Assembly (NCBI RefSeq): GCF_030930995.1
Contig: NZ_CP133217.1
Location: 2,966,001-3,030,000 of the forward strand
From: Thiothrix subterranea
GTDB taxonomy: Bacteria > Pseudomonadota > Gammaproteobacteria > Thiotrichales > Thiotrichaceae
Length of the DNA: 64,000 nt
Direction of reading: 5' to 3'
The notes under the pieces were generated by a model, which saw nothing but the letters and a program-made list of their open reading frames with translations, was not told the DNA's origin and made no database searches. Positions 50,876 to 59,269 of the stretch are shown in pieces (position 1 is the stretch's first letter; each line of letters starts with the position of its first letter). Position numbers and translations under genes: made by a program.

Positions 50876-52009
50876 ATGATGAATTTACCCCTAGGAGCAA
50901 ACCTGCCACTGACCGGCAACCGCTGGACAGTCGCCCTCACCTTTCCGCACGACATCCGCCACGATTTAGGGCTGGCCGTGTTGCCCGTGAATGAAGCCAA
51001 ACAGTTAGTCATTCCCCCGCAATTAGCCCACGCCAACGCCACCGAATGGGCAAGCGCCAAGCTGAATGACGCAGGCACGAGCTACACCCTGACACTGGAT
51101 ACCAGCGTGTTATCCAATCCCAACATTACCCGTTTGTGCGTAGTGCTGTACCGCTACGGCGCACGCGGGCCGGTGAATGTCGGCAGCAATGTCAGTGTGC
51201 AAATGGATGACGTTTTCAGCCACAGCATTGCACTGGGGGACATGCAAGCCTCCGCGCTGATTGCCGCCGAATTTTACCAGCGAGCGGGGCAATGGAAAGT
51301 ACGTGCTCTGGCAGAAACTTCCGCCTACGGCCTTGCCGCCTTGGGGCGCAGAATGGGCATGGAGGTGGATGAAAGTTCACCCTTCAACACCCCAAACAAC
51401 CCCGAGCGCCAACCCGGTAACTGGACAGGCACAGCCTTTCTGGTTGCCCCGAATGTCTTCATGACCAACGCGCATGTGGCAGACGGCGCAAGCCGCATTC
51501 GCCTGAGTTCGCTGCAAGGCAATCTCGATGCCGAACCCATTATCAGCGACAGCACCAACGATCTGGCCTTGTTGCGGGTAGCAAGCCCCAGTCATCTGCA
51601 ACCGTTGCCGTTTCGCAGCAGCGGTGTTGGTTTGGCGCAAAGCATCACCACGCTGGGCTATCCGCTCGCAGGCTTGATGGGCAGCGGCATTCAAGTCACG
51701 CAAGGCGTTATTTCCGGCCTGTTTGGGGCGCACAACGACATTCGCTTACTGCAATTCACTGCCCCCATTCAACCCGGTTCCAGCGGTAGCCCCTTGCTGG
51801 ATGAAACGGGCGCAGTGTCCGGCGTGGTATCGTCCACCTTCACCCATGCGCAGAACATGAATTTTGCCATCCGTCACAGTTTGGCGATTGCATTAATGGA
51901 AGCGGCTAATATCCAATACAACCTACAAAGCAGTGCGCAAACGCTGTCAGCCGCACAAATGGTGACGCAAACCCAAAACGCCATCTGGCGTGTAGAATGC
52001 GCCAGCTAA
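50876..52009 (+). CDS. TerD domain fused to trypsin-like serine protease
   Basis: A 377-residue fusion. Residues 1-165 form a TerD-like domain (LYRYGARGPVNVG, LIAAEFYQRAGQWKVRALAE), diverged and lacking several acidic residues. Residues 180-350 are a trypsin/DegP-like protease with the triad His200 (TNAHVADGA), Asp229 (STNDLALLR) and Ser303 (QPGSSGSPLL). There is no signal peptide, so it should act in the cytoplasm, presumably brought to Ter complexes by the TerD domain (inference). Two ATGs lie in tandem at the start. Confidence 0.87.
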   Translation: MMNLPLGANLPLTGNRWTVALTFPHDIRHDLGLAVLPVNEAKQLVIPPQLAHANATEWASAKLNDAGTSYTLTLDTSVLSNPNITRLCVVLYRYGARGPVNVGSNVSVQMDDVFSHSIALGDMQASALIAAEFYQRAGQWKVRALAETSAYGLAALGRRMGMEVDESSPFNTPNNPERQPGNWTGTAFLVAPNVFMTNAHVADGASRIRLSSLQGNLDAEPIISDSTNDLALLRVASPSHLQPLPFRSSGVGLAQSITTLGYPLAGLMGSGIQVTQGVISGLFGAHNDIRLLQFTAPIQPGSSGSPLLDETGAVSGVVSSTFTHAQNMNFAIRHSLAIALMEAANIQYNLQSSAQTLSAAQMVTQTQNAIWRVECAS

Positions 52010-52030
52010 ATAACTACCAACGGATTTTTC

Positions 52031-53236
52031 ATGCAAATCAATGTCGCCCTCGAACAGGGTACGCTCAACCTGACCATCGAATCCGGCACACATTCGCCGG
52101 ATGAACTCTTCGGCTTTGCGCAACGCCGCAACCCGAAACGCGCTTTTCTGTTTGTCTCCAAAGTGTTGGGCAGGCACATTCCGGTATCGCCAGCGGTCAT
52201 GCGCAACGCCACGGATACCCTTGCCGCGCAAATCCCCGCTGACTTGCCGGGGCCAGTCGTCGTCATCGGCATGGCAGAAACCGCGATTGCTATGGGTGCG
52301 GGTGTACAACAAGCCCTCAGCCGCAGCCGCGACGACACGCTGTACCTTTGCACCACGCGCCACCCGCTGGACTTGCCGATTTTGGTCGAATTCCGCGAAG
52401 AACACAGCCACGCCACCCAACAAGTGCTGCACCTACCGCAACACGCCGCCGATGTCGAATTGCTACGCACGGCACGTACTTTAGTGTTGGTCGATGACGA
52501 AGCCTCCACCGGCAAAACCTTCGCCAATTTGCTGGAAGCGTTGCAATGTGCCGGACTGGATCAGTTTGAACACATCGTTGCCGCGACCCTCACCGACTGG
52601 TCGGGCGGTGCTGCCGCTGAACGGTTGGGAGAACGCGCTATTGCCGTTTCACTGCTATCTGGGCATTGGAACTGGCAAGCCAATGACGCGCCCCCGCCGG
52701 AAATGCCGCAAGTCGATGTTTTAGGCACGGGCGAATGGCACGCCAACCCTGCCAATGATTGGGGACGGTTGGGCGTGCGTGAGCATCCAACGCCAGAGAA
52801 GAAACCCCTCCCCAACCCTCCCCTTATCAGGGAAGGAAGCAAGAAAGACACCGCCACCACCTCTTGTCCCTCCCCTGATAAGGGGAGGCTAGGAGGGGTT
52901 TCTTTCTTCAACAACATCACCCCCGGCGAACGCATCCTAGTCCTCGGTACGGGCGAATTCGTCTGGCCACCCTTCTTACTCGCAGAACACCTAGAACAGC
53001 AAGGTGCAACCGTGCATTTCAGCGCGACCACCCGTTCACCGATTGCCTTGGGTCACAGCATTCAACACCGCTATTGCTTGCACGACAATTACGGGCAAGG
53101 CATTGCCAACTTCCTCTACAACGTCGTGCCTGAAAATTACGACCGCATCCTATTGTGCAGCGAACCACCCGCACATTTGCTGGATAAAGAGCTAATCAAC
53201 GTCTTGAACCCCACCTGTGTGGAGTTCTACCCGTGA
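52031..53236 (+). CDS. Phosphoribosyltransferase-TRSP protein of the Ter cluster, with in-frame repeat insertion
   Basis: A 401-residue protein. The N-terminal PRTase_2 domain (about 1-245) has VVVIGMAETAIAMG and the PRPP loop LVLVDDEASTGKTF. The C-terminal TRSP domain (about 300-401) has its namesake residues in TTRSPIALGHS. Between them, residues 256-293 are encoded by a 112-bp palindromic repeat (52798-52909) that keeps the frame open, so the linker is about 37 residues longer than it should be. The stop overlaps the GTG start of the HAD gene (GTGA). It probably makes or salvages a ribose-linked compound with the next three enzymes. Confidence 0.83.
   Translation: MQINVALEQGTLNLTIESGTHSPDELFGFAQRRNPKRAFLFVSKVLGRHIPVSPAVMRNATDTLAAQIPADLPGPVVVIGMAETAIAMGAGVQQALSRSRDDTLYLCTTRHPLDLPILVEFREEHSHATQQVLHLPQHAADVELLRTARTLVLVDDEASTGKTFANLLEALQCAGLDQFEHIVAATLTDWSGGAAAERLGERAIAVSLLSGHWNWQANDAPPPEMPQVDVLGTGEWHANPANDWGRLGVREHPTPEKKPLPNPPLIREGSKKDTATTSCPSPDKGRLGGVSFFNNITPGERILVLGTGEFVWPPFLLAEHLEQQGATVHFSATTRSPIALGHSIQHRYCLHDNYGQGIANFLYNVVPENYDRILLCSEPPAHLLDKELINVLNPTCVEFYP
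52798..52909. repeat. Dispersed repeat family B, full copy inside a coding region
   Basis: An inverted repeat. The left arm 52798-52836 (GAAGAAACCCCTCC...GGAAGG) pairs imperfectly with the right arm 52869-52909 (CCTCCCCTGATAAGG...TTTCTTC) around a 32-base loop. The right arm matches the half copy at 15401-15438. It is translated as the linker of the PRTase-TRSP protein. Confidence 0.82.
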
Positions 53237-53967
53237 AGCCCTTATTACTCACCGATTTGGATGACACGCTGTTTCAAACTGCCCGCAAAATGCCAGCGGA
53301 TGCGGATAAAATCCCCGCCGCGCAAGGCAAAACCAGCGACAGCGGGAGCTTTATGCACCCTTGGCAACACGATTTCATCCACTGGGCGCTGGACTGTATG
53401 ACCGTGATTCCTGTAACCGCACGGGGAATTGCCTCTTTCAAACGTGTCCACCTGCCCTTCCAGCATGGCGCAGTGTGCGTACACGGTGCTGCCATCCTGA
53501 CCCCCGACGGTCAGGTGGATGCAGCATGGCATTCTCATATCCAGCCGCAACTTGCCGCTTATCAGGAACGCTTACCAGAAATGTTGGCAACGGCGCTGCA
53601 AATCGGTGAAACGCTGGGGTTATCTTTACGCGGCTGGCTGGAATCGGTAGAAGACACCGCAGCGTATCTGGTGATCAAGAGTAATACCGCCAGCACCGCA
53701 GACCTCCAGCAACTGCTGCACAGCTTACGTGAAACCCTTAACTTGCAAGGCTTCTACACCCACATGAATGGCAACAACTTGGCGCTGCTGCCCAATTTCG
53801 TCAATAAACGTGCCGCAGCAGCGGAAATTCTCCGGCGATACACGGCTGAACACGGGCGCACCCCGGTATTCGGCATGGGCGATAGCGTGTCGGATTTGGG
53901 GTTCATGCGCCTGTGTGACTTCGCTGCGTTCCCACCGAACACACAAATTTGCAGGCAGTTACCATGA
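53233..53967 (+). CDS. HAD-family hydrolase of the Ter cluster
   Basis: A 244-residue HAD phosphatase. The catalytic DLDDTLF motif is at residues 8-14, VIPVTARGIASFKR is motif II, and GMGDSVSDLGFM near the C-terminus is motif IV. It starts with GTG overlapping the PRTase stop by 4 bases and ends overlapping the StiP gene by 4 bases. It is expected to dephosphorylate a sugar- or nucleoside-phosphate intermediate. Confidence 0.87.
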   Translation: MKPLLLTDLDDTLFQTARKMPADADKIPAAQGKTSDSGSFMHPWQHDFIHWALDCMTVIPVTARGIASFKRVHLPFQHGAVCVHGAAILTPDGQVDAAWHSHIQPQLAAYQERLPEMLATALQIGETLGLSLRGWLESVEDTAAYLVIKSNTASTADLQQLLHSLRETLNLQGFYTHMNGNNLALLPNFVNKRAAAAEILRRYTAEHGRTPVFGMGDSVSDLGFMRLCDFAAFPPNTQICRQLP

Positions 53968-55037
53968 ACCCAAGCCAAGGTTTTCACGGCTCGTATGCTG
54001 CCCACGATGTCACGTTTCTGTTGCGGCAAATCGTGATGGAAACCACGCCCGTGGAGGAAAAGGAACGCCTGATTCAGAGCGGGCAACGCCATTATTCCGA
54101 AATGCTGACGCTGGAATCGCCGCCTTCCGACGCGCATCAAACCTTGTTCGAGCAAGCACTGGACGATGGGCTGGAACGCCTTGCCCGTGAAGTGCAAGCT
54201 TTGGCACTGGCCTTGCAGCAACGTCGCCCAAACCGCCCGATTGTGCTGGTGAGTTTCGTGCGGGCGGGTGTGCCGTTGGGCGTATTGCTGCTACGTGCCT
54301 TGCGCGAATTGGGAGTGGAAAGTGAGCATTACGGCATCAGTATTGTGCGTGACAAAGGCATAGACCAAGCGGCAGTGGACTGGATTGAGCAACGCCATGC
54401 CTTCGCTGACATTGTGTGGGTGGATGGCTGGGTCGGAAAAGGGGCAATTCATGGCGAATTACAACGCTCGTTAGGCAATCGTTACCCTGATGGCGAAATT
54501 CCCTTAGTGGTCTTGGCTGACCCAACCGGCAAAGCATGGTTATCCGCTTCCGGGGAAGATTGGCTGATTCCGTTTGGCGTTTTAGGCTCGACCGTTTCCG
54601 GCTTGGTGTCGCGCTCGATTTTACGCGAGGATGGCGGCTGGCACGCTTGCGTCAATTATGCGCATTTGGCGGAATACGATGTTAGCCAGCAATTCGTCGA
54701 TACCGTGGATGCTTGCCGTTGTCGTCAGCAAAGTATCACGGCGGCAGATTGGGCGGATGCGTTGCGCCACACCCTGCTGGCGCAATCACAAGCCACCATT
54801 GCACAACTAGTTGAAACCTATGACATTACCAACCTTAACCGCTTGAAACCGGGGATTGCGGAAGCCACCCGTGCGGTCATGCGGCGCGTGCCAGAACACA
54901 TTTTGGTGCAGCGCCTCGATGACCCGAATATCCGCTTATTACGCCATCTTGCCGAATCGCGGGGTATTCCCCTGCAAACGGTTGGGGATGGGCTTGCGCC
55001 ATACCGTGCGATAACCATAATCAAGAAGACCACATGA
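53964..55037 (+). CDS. StiP-family (PRTase/PELOTA-like) protein of the Ter cluster
   Basis: A 357-residue protein from ATG 53964. VLVSFVRAGVPLGVLLLRAL and HYGISIVRDKGID are the PRTase-like core, and IVWVDGWVGKGAIHGEL carries the phosphate-binding loop. The family is annotated as cysteine protease StiP or PELOTA-linked PRTase. All junctions in this arm overlap by 4 bases (ATGA). Its biochemical role is unproven. Confidence 0.82.
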   Translation: MNPSQGFHGSYAAHDVTFLLRQIVMETTPVEEKERLIQSGQRHYSEMLTLESPPSDAHQTLFEQALDDGLERLAREVQALALALQQRRPNRPIVLVSFVRAGVPLGVLLLRALRELGVESEHYGISIVRDKGIDQAAVDWIEQRHAFADIVWVDGWVGKGAIHGELQRSLGNRYPDGEIPLVVLADPTGKAWLSASGEDWLIPFGVLGSTVSGLVSRSILREDGGWHACVNYAHLAEYDVSQQFVDTVDACRCRQQSITAADWADALRHTLLAQSQATIAQLVETYDITNLNRLKPGIAEATRAVMRRVPEHILVQRLDDPNIRLLRHLAESRGIPLQTVGDGLAPYRAITIIKKTT

Positions 55038-55987
55038 CCACACGAATTTCCCCTTATCAGTTAGGCGCAACCTTATACATGCCAGCAACACGCCCCGATT
55101 TGCTGGAGGTGATTTTACGGCAGAAAATCCCTGATCTACGCTCGATGGTGATTTGCCTCGAAGACGCAGTGCGTGAGGATGAAGTCGCTGCCAGCTTGAC
55201 TAACCTGCAACACTGTTTGCACGAACTGCGCGGGCAAGAGCGCGACGTACCGCTGGTATTTATTCGTCCCCGTCATCCGCAGATGGCGCATAAGCTATTG
55301 GCGGTGCAAGGCATTGAGTGCATTGACGGTTTTGTGCTGCCCAAGTTTGATAACCAGTCGTTTGCGGCTTGGTATGCGGTGGTGCAAGCTGCGCCCGCGC
55401 ACTTGCTGTTTATGCCCACGCTGGAAACGGCGCAAGTATTGGATGCGCTGGCAGTACGCGAATTGTGCGAACGTTTGCAAGACGAGGGGATTAAGTCGCG
55501 GATATTGGCATTGCGGATTGGTGGTAACGATTTGTTGTCATGCTTGCGCTTGCGTACTCACCATGCTCATACTTTGTACGATGGCCCCTTGGGGTATGTG
55601 GTGGCGATGTTGGTGACGCATTTTGTTCCGGCTGGTTTTCACTTGACTGCGCCAGTGTTTGAATATTTTCAGGATCACACCATCTTGCAAGCCGAATTCC
55701 AGCGCGATTTGCTGCACGGCTTGGTGGGCAAAACCGTGATTCACCCCAGCCAGATTGCGGTGATCCATCAGGCGCTGAAAGTCGATAGCCGTGATTACGA
55801 AGCAGCGTTGCGGATTCTGGATGATGCCATGCCTGCGGTATTCCAGTTTGAGGGGGCAATGTGCGAACCGGCGACGCATCACCATTGGGCGGTGCAAGTG
55901 ATGGAACGTGCCAAGCATTTCGGCTGCCATTTGCACGCAGTGGCAGTGGATGAGGGGATGGAGAAAGAGTGTGCGGCGTTGTATTGA
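55034..55987 (+). CDS. HpcH/HpaI aldolase-citrate lyase-like protein of the Ter cluster
   Basis: A 317-residue TIM-barrel protein. YMPATRPDLLEVI, MVICLEDAVREDEV, FIRPRH, ALRIGGNDLLS and GKTVIHPSQIAVIH match the citrate lyase beta/HpcH family, with metal-binding acidic residues in LEDAV. It is last in the plus-strand Ter arm and directly followed by a long palindromic repeat. Confidence 0.85.
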   Translation: MTTRISPYQLGATLYMPATRPDLLEVILRQKIPDLRSMVICLEDAVREDEVAASLTNLQHCLHELRGQERDVPLVFIRPRHPQMAHKLLAVQGIECIDGFVLPKFDNQSFAAWYAVVQAAPAHLLFMPTLETAQVLDALAVRELCERLQDEGIKSRILALRIGGNDLLSCLRLRTHHAHTLYDGPLGYVVAMLVTHFVPAGFHLTAPVFEYFQDHTILQAEFQRDLLHGLVGKTVIHPSQIAVIHQALKVDSRDYEAALRILDDAMPAVFQFEGAMCEPATHHHWAVQVMERAKHFGCHLHAVAVDEGMEKECAALY

Positions 55988-56118
55988 GAATTCTGTCTGA
56001 ACTGGGATTCACAAGATGAAAGGATTAACAGGATTGAAGAGTTACCACTACTCGTTGTCCGAAGCCATTCCCCATCCTGCTAATCCTTTCATCCTAAAAA
56101 TCCCAGTTCAGACAATTC
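55988..56118. repeat. Long imperfect inverted repeat (family C) between hpcH-like and IclR genes
   Basis: The left arm 55988-56034 (GAATTCTGTCTGAACTGGGATT...AAAGGATTAACAGGATTG) and right arm 56073-56118 are near-perfect reverse complements around a 38-base loop. The right arm runs into the IclR gene and supplies its stop codon. It probably acts as a two-way terminator for the converging genes. Confidence 0.85.
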
Positions 56119-56869
56119 CCCCCAACTGCGCCGAAATCGCCTTCCCCGCCGCCTGCACCGCCTCCACCCACGCCATCTGCCGCCGCTCCATCGGGGCAGA
56201 TACCGACAGCCCCGCCACAGCCCTACCCGTGCTGTCATAAATCAGCACGCCAATGCACCCTACGCCGATTTCCGCCTCTTCATTATCCAGCGCGTAACCC
56301 TGTTGCGCCGCTTGCTGGCAAACACTCAGCAATTGCGGCAAGGTCGACAGCGTGTTGCGGGTATACGCCGGTAAATTGGTGCGCTGCGCATAGCTGCGAA
56401 TATCGTCATCACTGCCCACCCCCAACATTAGCTTGCCGACGGCGGTAACGTGCAGCGGCGCACGGCTGCCCACCACTTGTTGCACGTGCATCATGCGGTT
56501 CGGCGTGGCTTTTTCGATGTACACCACCACGTCACCTTCGCGCAACGTGAGGTTGACCGACTCGTTCAATTGATCGCGCAAGGCTTCCATGTAAGGCAAC
56601 GCCACCGAACGCAAGTCGATCTTATTGTGCAAACGTACCCCCAATTGCAACAGGTGAATCCCTAATCGGTAGCGCCCCGCCGGATCACGTTCCACAAAAC
56701 GATTGTCGATCAGGGAACTGAGGATGCGGTGCGCAGTGGAAGTATGTAACCCCGTTTCCGCGCTCAACACTTTGAGGCTGATCGGTTCAGGGTAACGGGC
56801 GATGGCATCAAGCAACGCGGCGGCGCGGTCGATGACTTGGATACGGGTGGTGTCGGTGTCTGCTTTCAT
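56108..56869 (-). CDS. IclR-family transcriptional regulator
   Basis: About 253 residues. The N-terminal winged helix (AALLDAIARYPEPISLKVLSAETGLHTSTAHRILSSL region, residues 12-50) is followed by an effector domain (VTAVGKLMLG, GYALDNEEAEIGVGCIGVLI). ATG 56869 is preferred; a TTG at 56887 is possible but has no ribosome site. It is divergent from the transketolase-like gene across a region with three putative operators, so it probably represses that operon and itself. The last codon and stop lie within the inverted repeat. Confidence 0.87.
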   Translation of the reverse strand: MKADTDTTRIQVIDRAAALLDAIARYPEPISLKVLSAETGLHTSTAHRILSSLIDNRFVERDPAGRYRLGIHLLQLGVRLHNKIDLRSVALPYMEALRDQLNESVNLTLREGDVVVYIEKATPNRMMHVQQVVGSRAPLHVTAVGKLMLGVGSDDDIRSYAQRTNLPAYTRNTLSTLPQLLSVCQQAAQQGYALDNEEAEIGVGCIGVLIYDSTGRAVAGLSVSAPMERRQMAWVEAVQAAGKAISAQLGGIV

Positions 56870-56885
56870 GGCAACAGTATAGAAC

Positions 56886-56997
56886 AATTTCCCACAATGT
56901 GAGAACTAACAATCAATACTTTCACATTGCGGTTTTAAACCTACAAAAACAGTTACTTGGTGTGATTGTCATTGCATTTTCCCACAATGTGAAAATT
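56886..56997. promoter_or_regulatory. Three putative IclR operator sites
   Basis: Two near-identical sites, AATTTCCCACAATGTGAGAA (56886-56905) and ATTTTCCCACAATGTGAAAAT (56976-56996), plus an inverted partial site CTTTCACATTGCGG (56919-56932). The third site is nearly palindromic (ATTTTC...GAAAAT). They lie between the divergent IclR and transketolase-like genes, about 70-180 bases before the latter's start. Binding by the IclR protein is inferred from position. Confidence 0.6.
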
Positions 56998-57067
56998 ACA
57001 CCGTATTGCGATAAATAACACAGGGACTTATGGTTAGCGCATAGCAACACATTCAGGAGACACGACC

Positions 57068-59269
57068 ATGACTGCACCCACTTTCTGCGAAGGCATCTTG
57101 CATTTCGGCGCACCGTCGAGCGCGTTCACGCAATACGGCGCGAGTTCCGCGATTGCTGCCGATCAAACCGCGATCACCGAAATCAACGACCAAGCCGTTT
57201 ACCAATGCCGCTTAATCGTTGATGCCTTGCGCTATACCACGCTGCAATTGTGCGCCTCGAAAGAATCCGGGCATCCCGGTGGCTTTGCCAGTTCTGCCGA
57301 TGCTTACGCGGCGTTGGTACTGTTGGGGCATACCAATATCGTCACGGAAGTGGGACATCATGCACCCGGTTTTTACAGCGCGATGTTCCTCGACGGCTCG
57401 CTGGAAGACATGGGCATTCATACCATGAACGATTTGCAAGCCCGTTTCCGCGAACGTGACGGCTTGTTGGGGCATTTGTCCGGCGCAATTCCGGGCTTGC
57501 TCGCTCCTGCTGGCCCCTTGGGTCAAGGGCAGCATTTTGCAATAGCGGGCGCGTATTTGAACCGTGACAAGCTGTTCCCCTGCACCATCGGCGACGGCGG
57601 TTTGGGTGAACCGTATATTTTGTCGGCATTCAAGCACTTCCACACCAGCTACCCCGATGTCACCAATTTCTTGCCGGTCTTGGTGTGGAACGGTTTCAGT
57701 CAGGAACACCATTCGATGGTGTCGCTGATGAGCAATGCGCAAATGCGGGATTACTGGAAAGCGCACGATTTCGGCAATGTGGTACTGATCGACGCGAAAG
57801 ATTTCGACGACGCAGGGCAGGAAGGCGCGTATGTGGATAGCACCCTGTTCAGCGATGCGGCGCGGACTGCATTTACCCGTGCGGTGTTGGAAGGTGCGCA
57901 AGCCGCCGCCAATAGCGCGATGAGTGGCACGATGTCGGTACTGATTATCAAGCAAATCAAGGGTTCGGGTATCCACATTCACGGCGCAAAGTCGCACAAC
58001 CTTTACCCCGGTGACACGGTGCAAAAACCCGCGATTGCCGCCGCCTTGGAAAAAGGCGCACTCACCCCCGCCGCGTGGGAGTTGGTACGCACCACGATGC
58101 AACGTGCCGGTGGCGGTTCTGCCAGCCGCACGGTCGTGACCGAATTTGAACGCGCCCTGCCGGATGCCAGCAACTTGCCACGGCAAGATTTCGCGGTTGG
58201 TGATAAAGCCGTACCCGCAACCGCTATGGGGCACATGGTGGCAGAACTCGGCAAGCGTGACCCGCTATTCGTCGTCACCAATGCCGATGGCAACGAAGCC
58301 TCGAACATGAAAATCATCAACGATGTATTGAAAATCCGCCACCCGACCGTTGACCCGCTCTACAACCAAAGCCCGACGGGGCAAGTGTACGAACCGCTCA
58401 ACGAAGACGCTTGCGCCGGATTCGCCGCCGCCTTGGCACTGTTTGGCGGGCGTTCGCTGTGGTTATCGTATGAAAGTTTCGCCATCAACGGCTGGCCGAT
58501 TGTGCAAACCGTGGGTCAGGCTATGGCAGAATTGCGCCGCAAAACCCCCGCCGTCGTGACCATGTTTACCGCTGGCGCATTGGAGCAAGGGCGCAACGGC
58601 TGGACGCATCAACGCCCCGAAATCGAAAACTACATCGGCGGGCAAATGCGCAACGGTAACGTTTACCTGCTGTATCCGGCGGATGCCAATATGATCCAAG
58701 CGGCTTACGGCTGGGCGGTGGAACAGGTCAATAAAAACATCAGCATTATTGCCTCCAAGTCGCCGCTGACGGTTTACACCACGCCTTCGCAAGCCAACGC
58801 CGCGATTGAGCAAGGCGCGGTCACGCTGTACGAATCGCGGGACAGCAGTTGGGAAACCATCGTGTTTGCGGTCACAGGCGACATGATTTACCAGCCGGTA
58901 TTTGAGGCGAAAGACAAGCTGGAAGCGGCGGGCTATCGGGTACGCATTGTGTGCGTTGCCAATCCGCGCCGCTTGTACCGGGCTGCCGATGTCGCTTGGC
59001 AACACAGTTCCGAGGCGGATGGCGCATTCATGAGCGACACCGATTTCCACGGGCTGTTTGATGGCGATGCGCTGATCGGGGTTAGCGGCGGCGGCACGAT
59101 TGCGCTCGAATCCGTGTTGTTACGCAGCCGTGCGCCCAAGCGTGACCTGTTCGGCTGGCAACGCGGCGAAACCACCGCCAGCGCCAACGAACTCATGGCT
59201 TACAACGGCATTACGGCGGATAACTTGACCGCGTGTGCGCTCGGCATGGTAGGTGAGGCGCATGAATAA
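57068..59269 (+). CDS. Transketolase-like enzyme (xylulose-5-phosphate-type)
   Basis: A 733-residue thiamine-diphosphate enzyme with transketolase-type domain order: LQLCASKESGHPGGFASSADAYAAL, GLLGHLSGAIPGLLAPAGPLGQG, then a pyrimidine-binding domain with PLNEDACAGFAAALALFGG. The signatures differ from classical transketolase and the protein belongs to a less-studied branch, sometimes annotated as a xylulose-5-phosphate enzyme; the reaction is not certain. AGGAG precedes the ATG. It is followed with an 8-base overlap by a four-carbon acid sugar kinase, pointing to a sugar-acid catabolic or C2-unit pathway under IclR control. Confidence 0.75.
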   Translation: MTAPTFCEGILHFGAPSSAFTQYGASSAIAADQTAITEINDQAVYQCRLIVDALRYTTLQLCASKESGHPGGFASSADAYAALVLLGHTNIVTEVGHHAPGFYSAMFLDGSLEDMGIHTMNDLQARFRERDGLLGHLSGAIPGLLAPAGPLGQGQHFAIAGAYLNRDKLFPCTIGDGGLGEPYILSAFKHFHTSYPDVTNFLPVLVWNGFSQEHHSMVSLMSNAQMRDYWKAHDFGNVVLIDAKDFDDAGQEGAYVDSTLFSDAARTAFTRAVLEGAQAAANSAMSGTMSVLIIKQIKGSGIHIHGAKSHNLYPGDTVQKPAIAAALEKGALTPAAWELVRTTMQRAGGGSASRTVVTEFERALPDASNLPRQDFAVGDKAVPATAMGHMVAELGKRDPLFVVTNADGNEASNMKIINDVLKIRHPTVDPLYNQSPTGQVYEPLNEDACAGFAAALALFGGRSLWLSYESFAINGWPIVQTVGQAMAELRRKTPAVVTMFTAGALEQGRNGWTHQRPEIENYIGGQMRNGNVYLLYPADANMIQAAYGWAVEQVNKNISIIASKSPLTVYTTPSQANAAIEQGAVTLYESRDSSWETIVFAVTGDMIYQPVFEAKDKLEAAGYRVRIVCVANPRRLYRAADVAWQHSSEADGAFMSDTDFHGLFDGDALIGVSGGGTIALESVLLRSRAPKRDLFGWQRGETTASANELMAYNGITADNLTACALGMVGEAHE

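Noticed and set aside
57212-58234. A 340-codon open frame opposite the transketolase-like gene
   Set aside because: Antisense shadow with no domain features.
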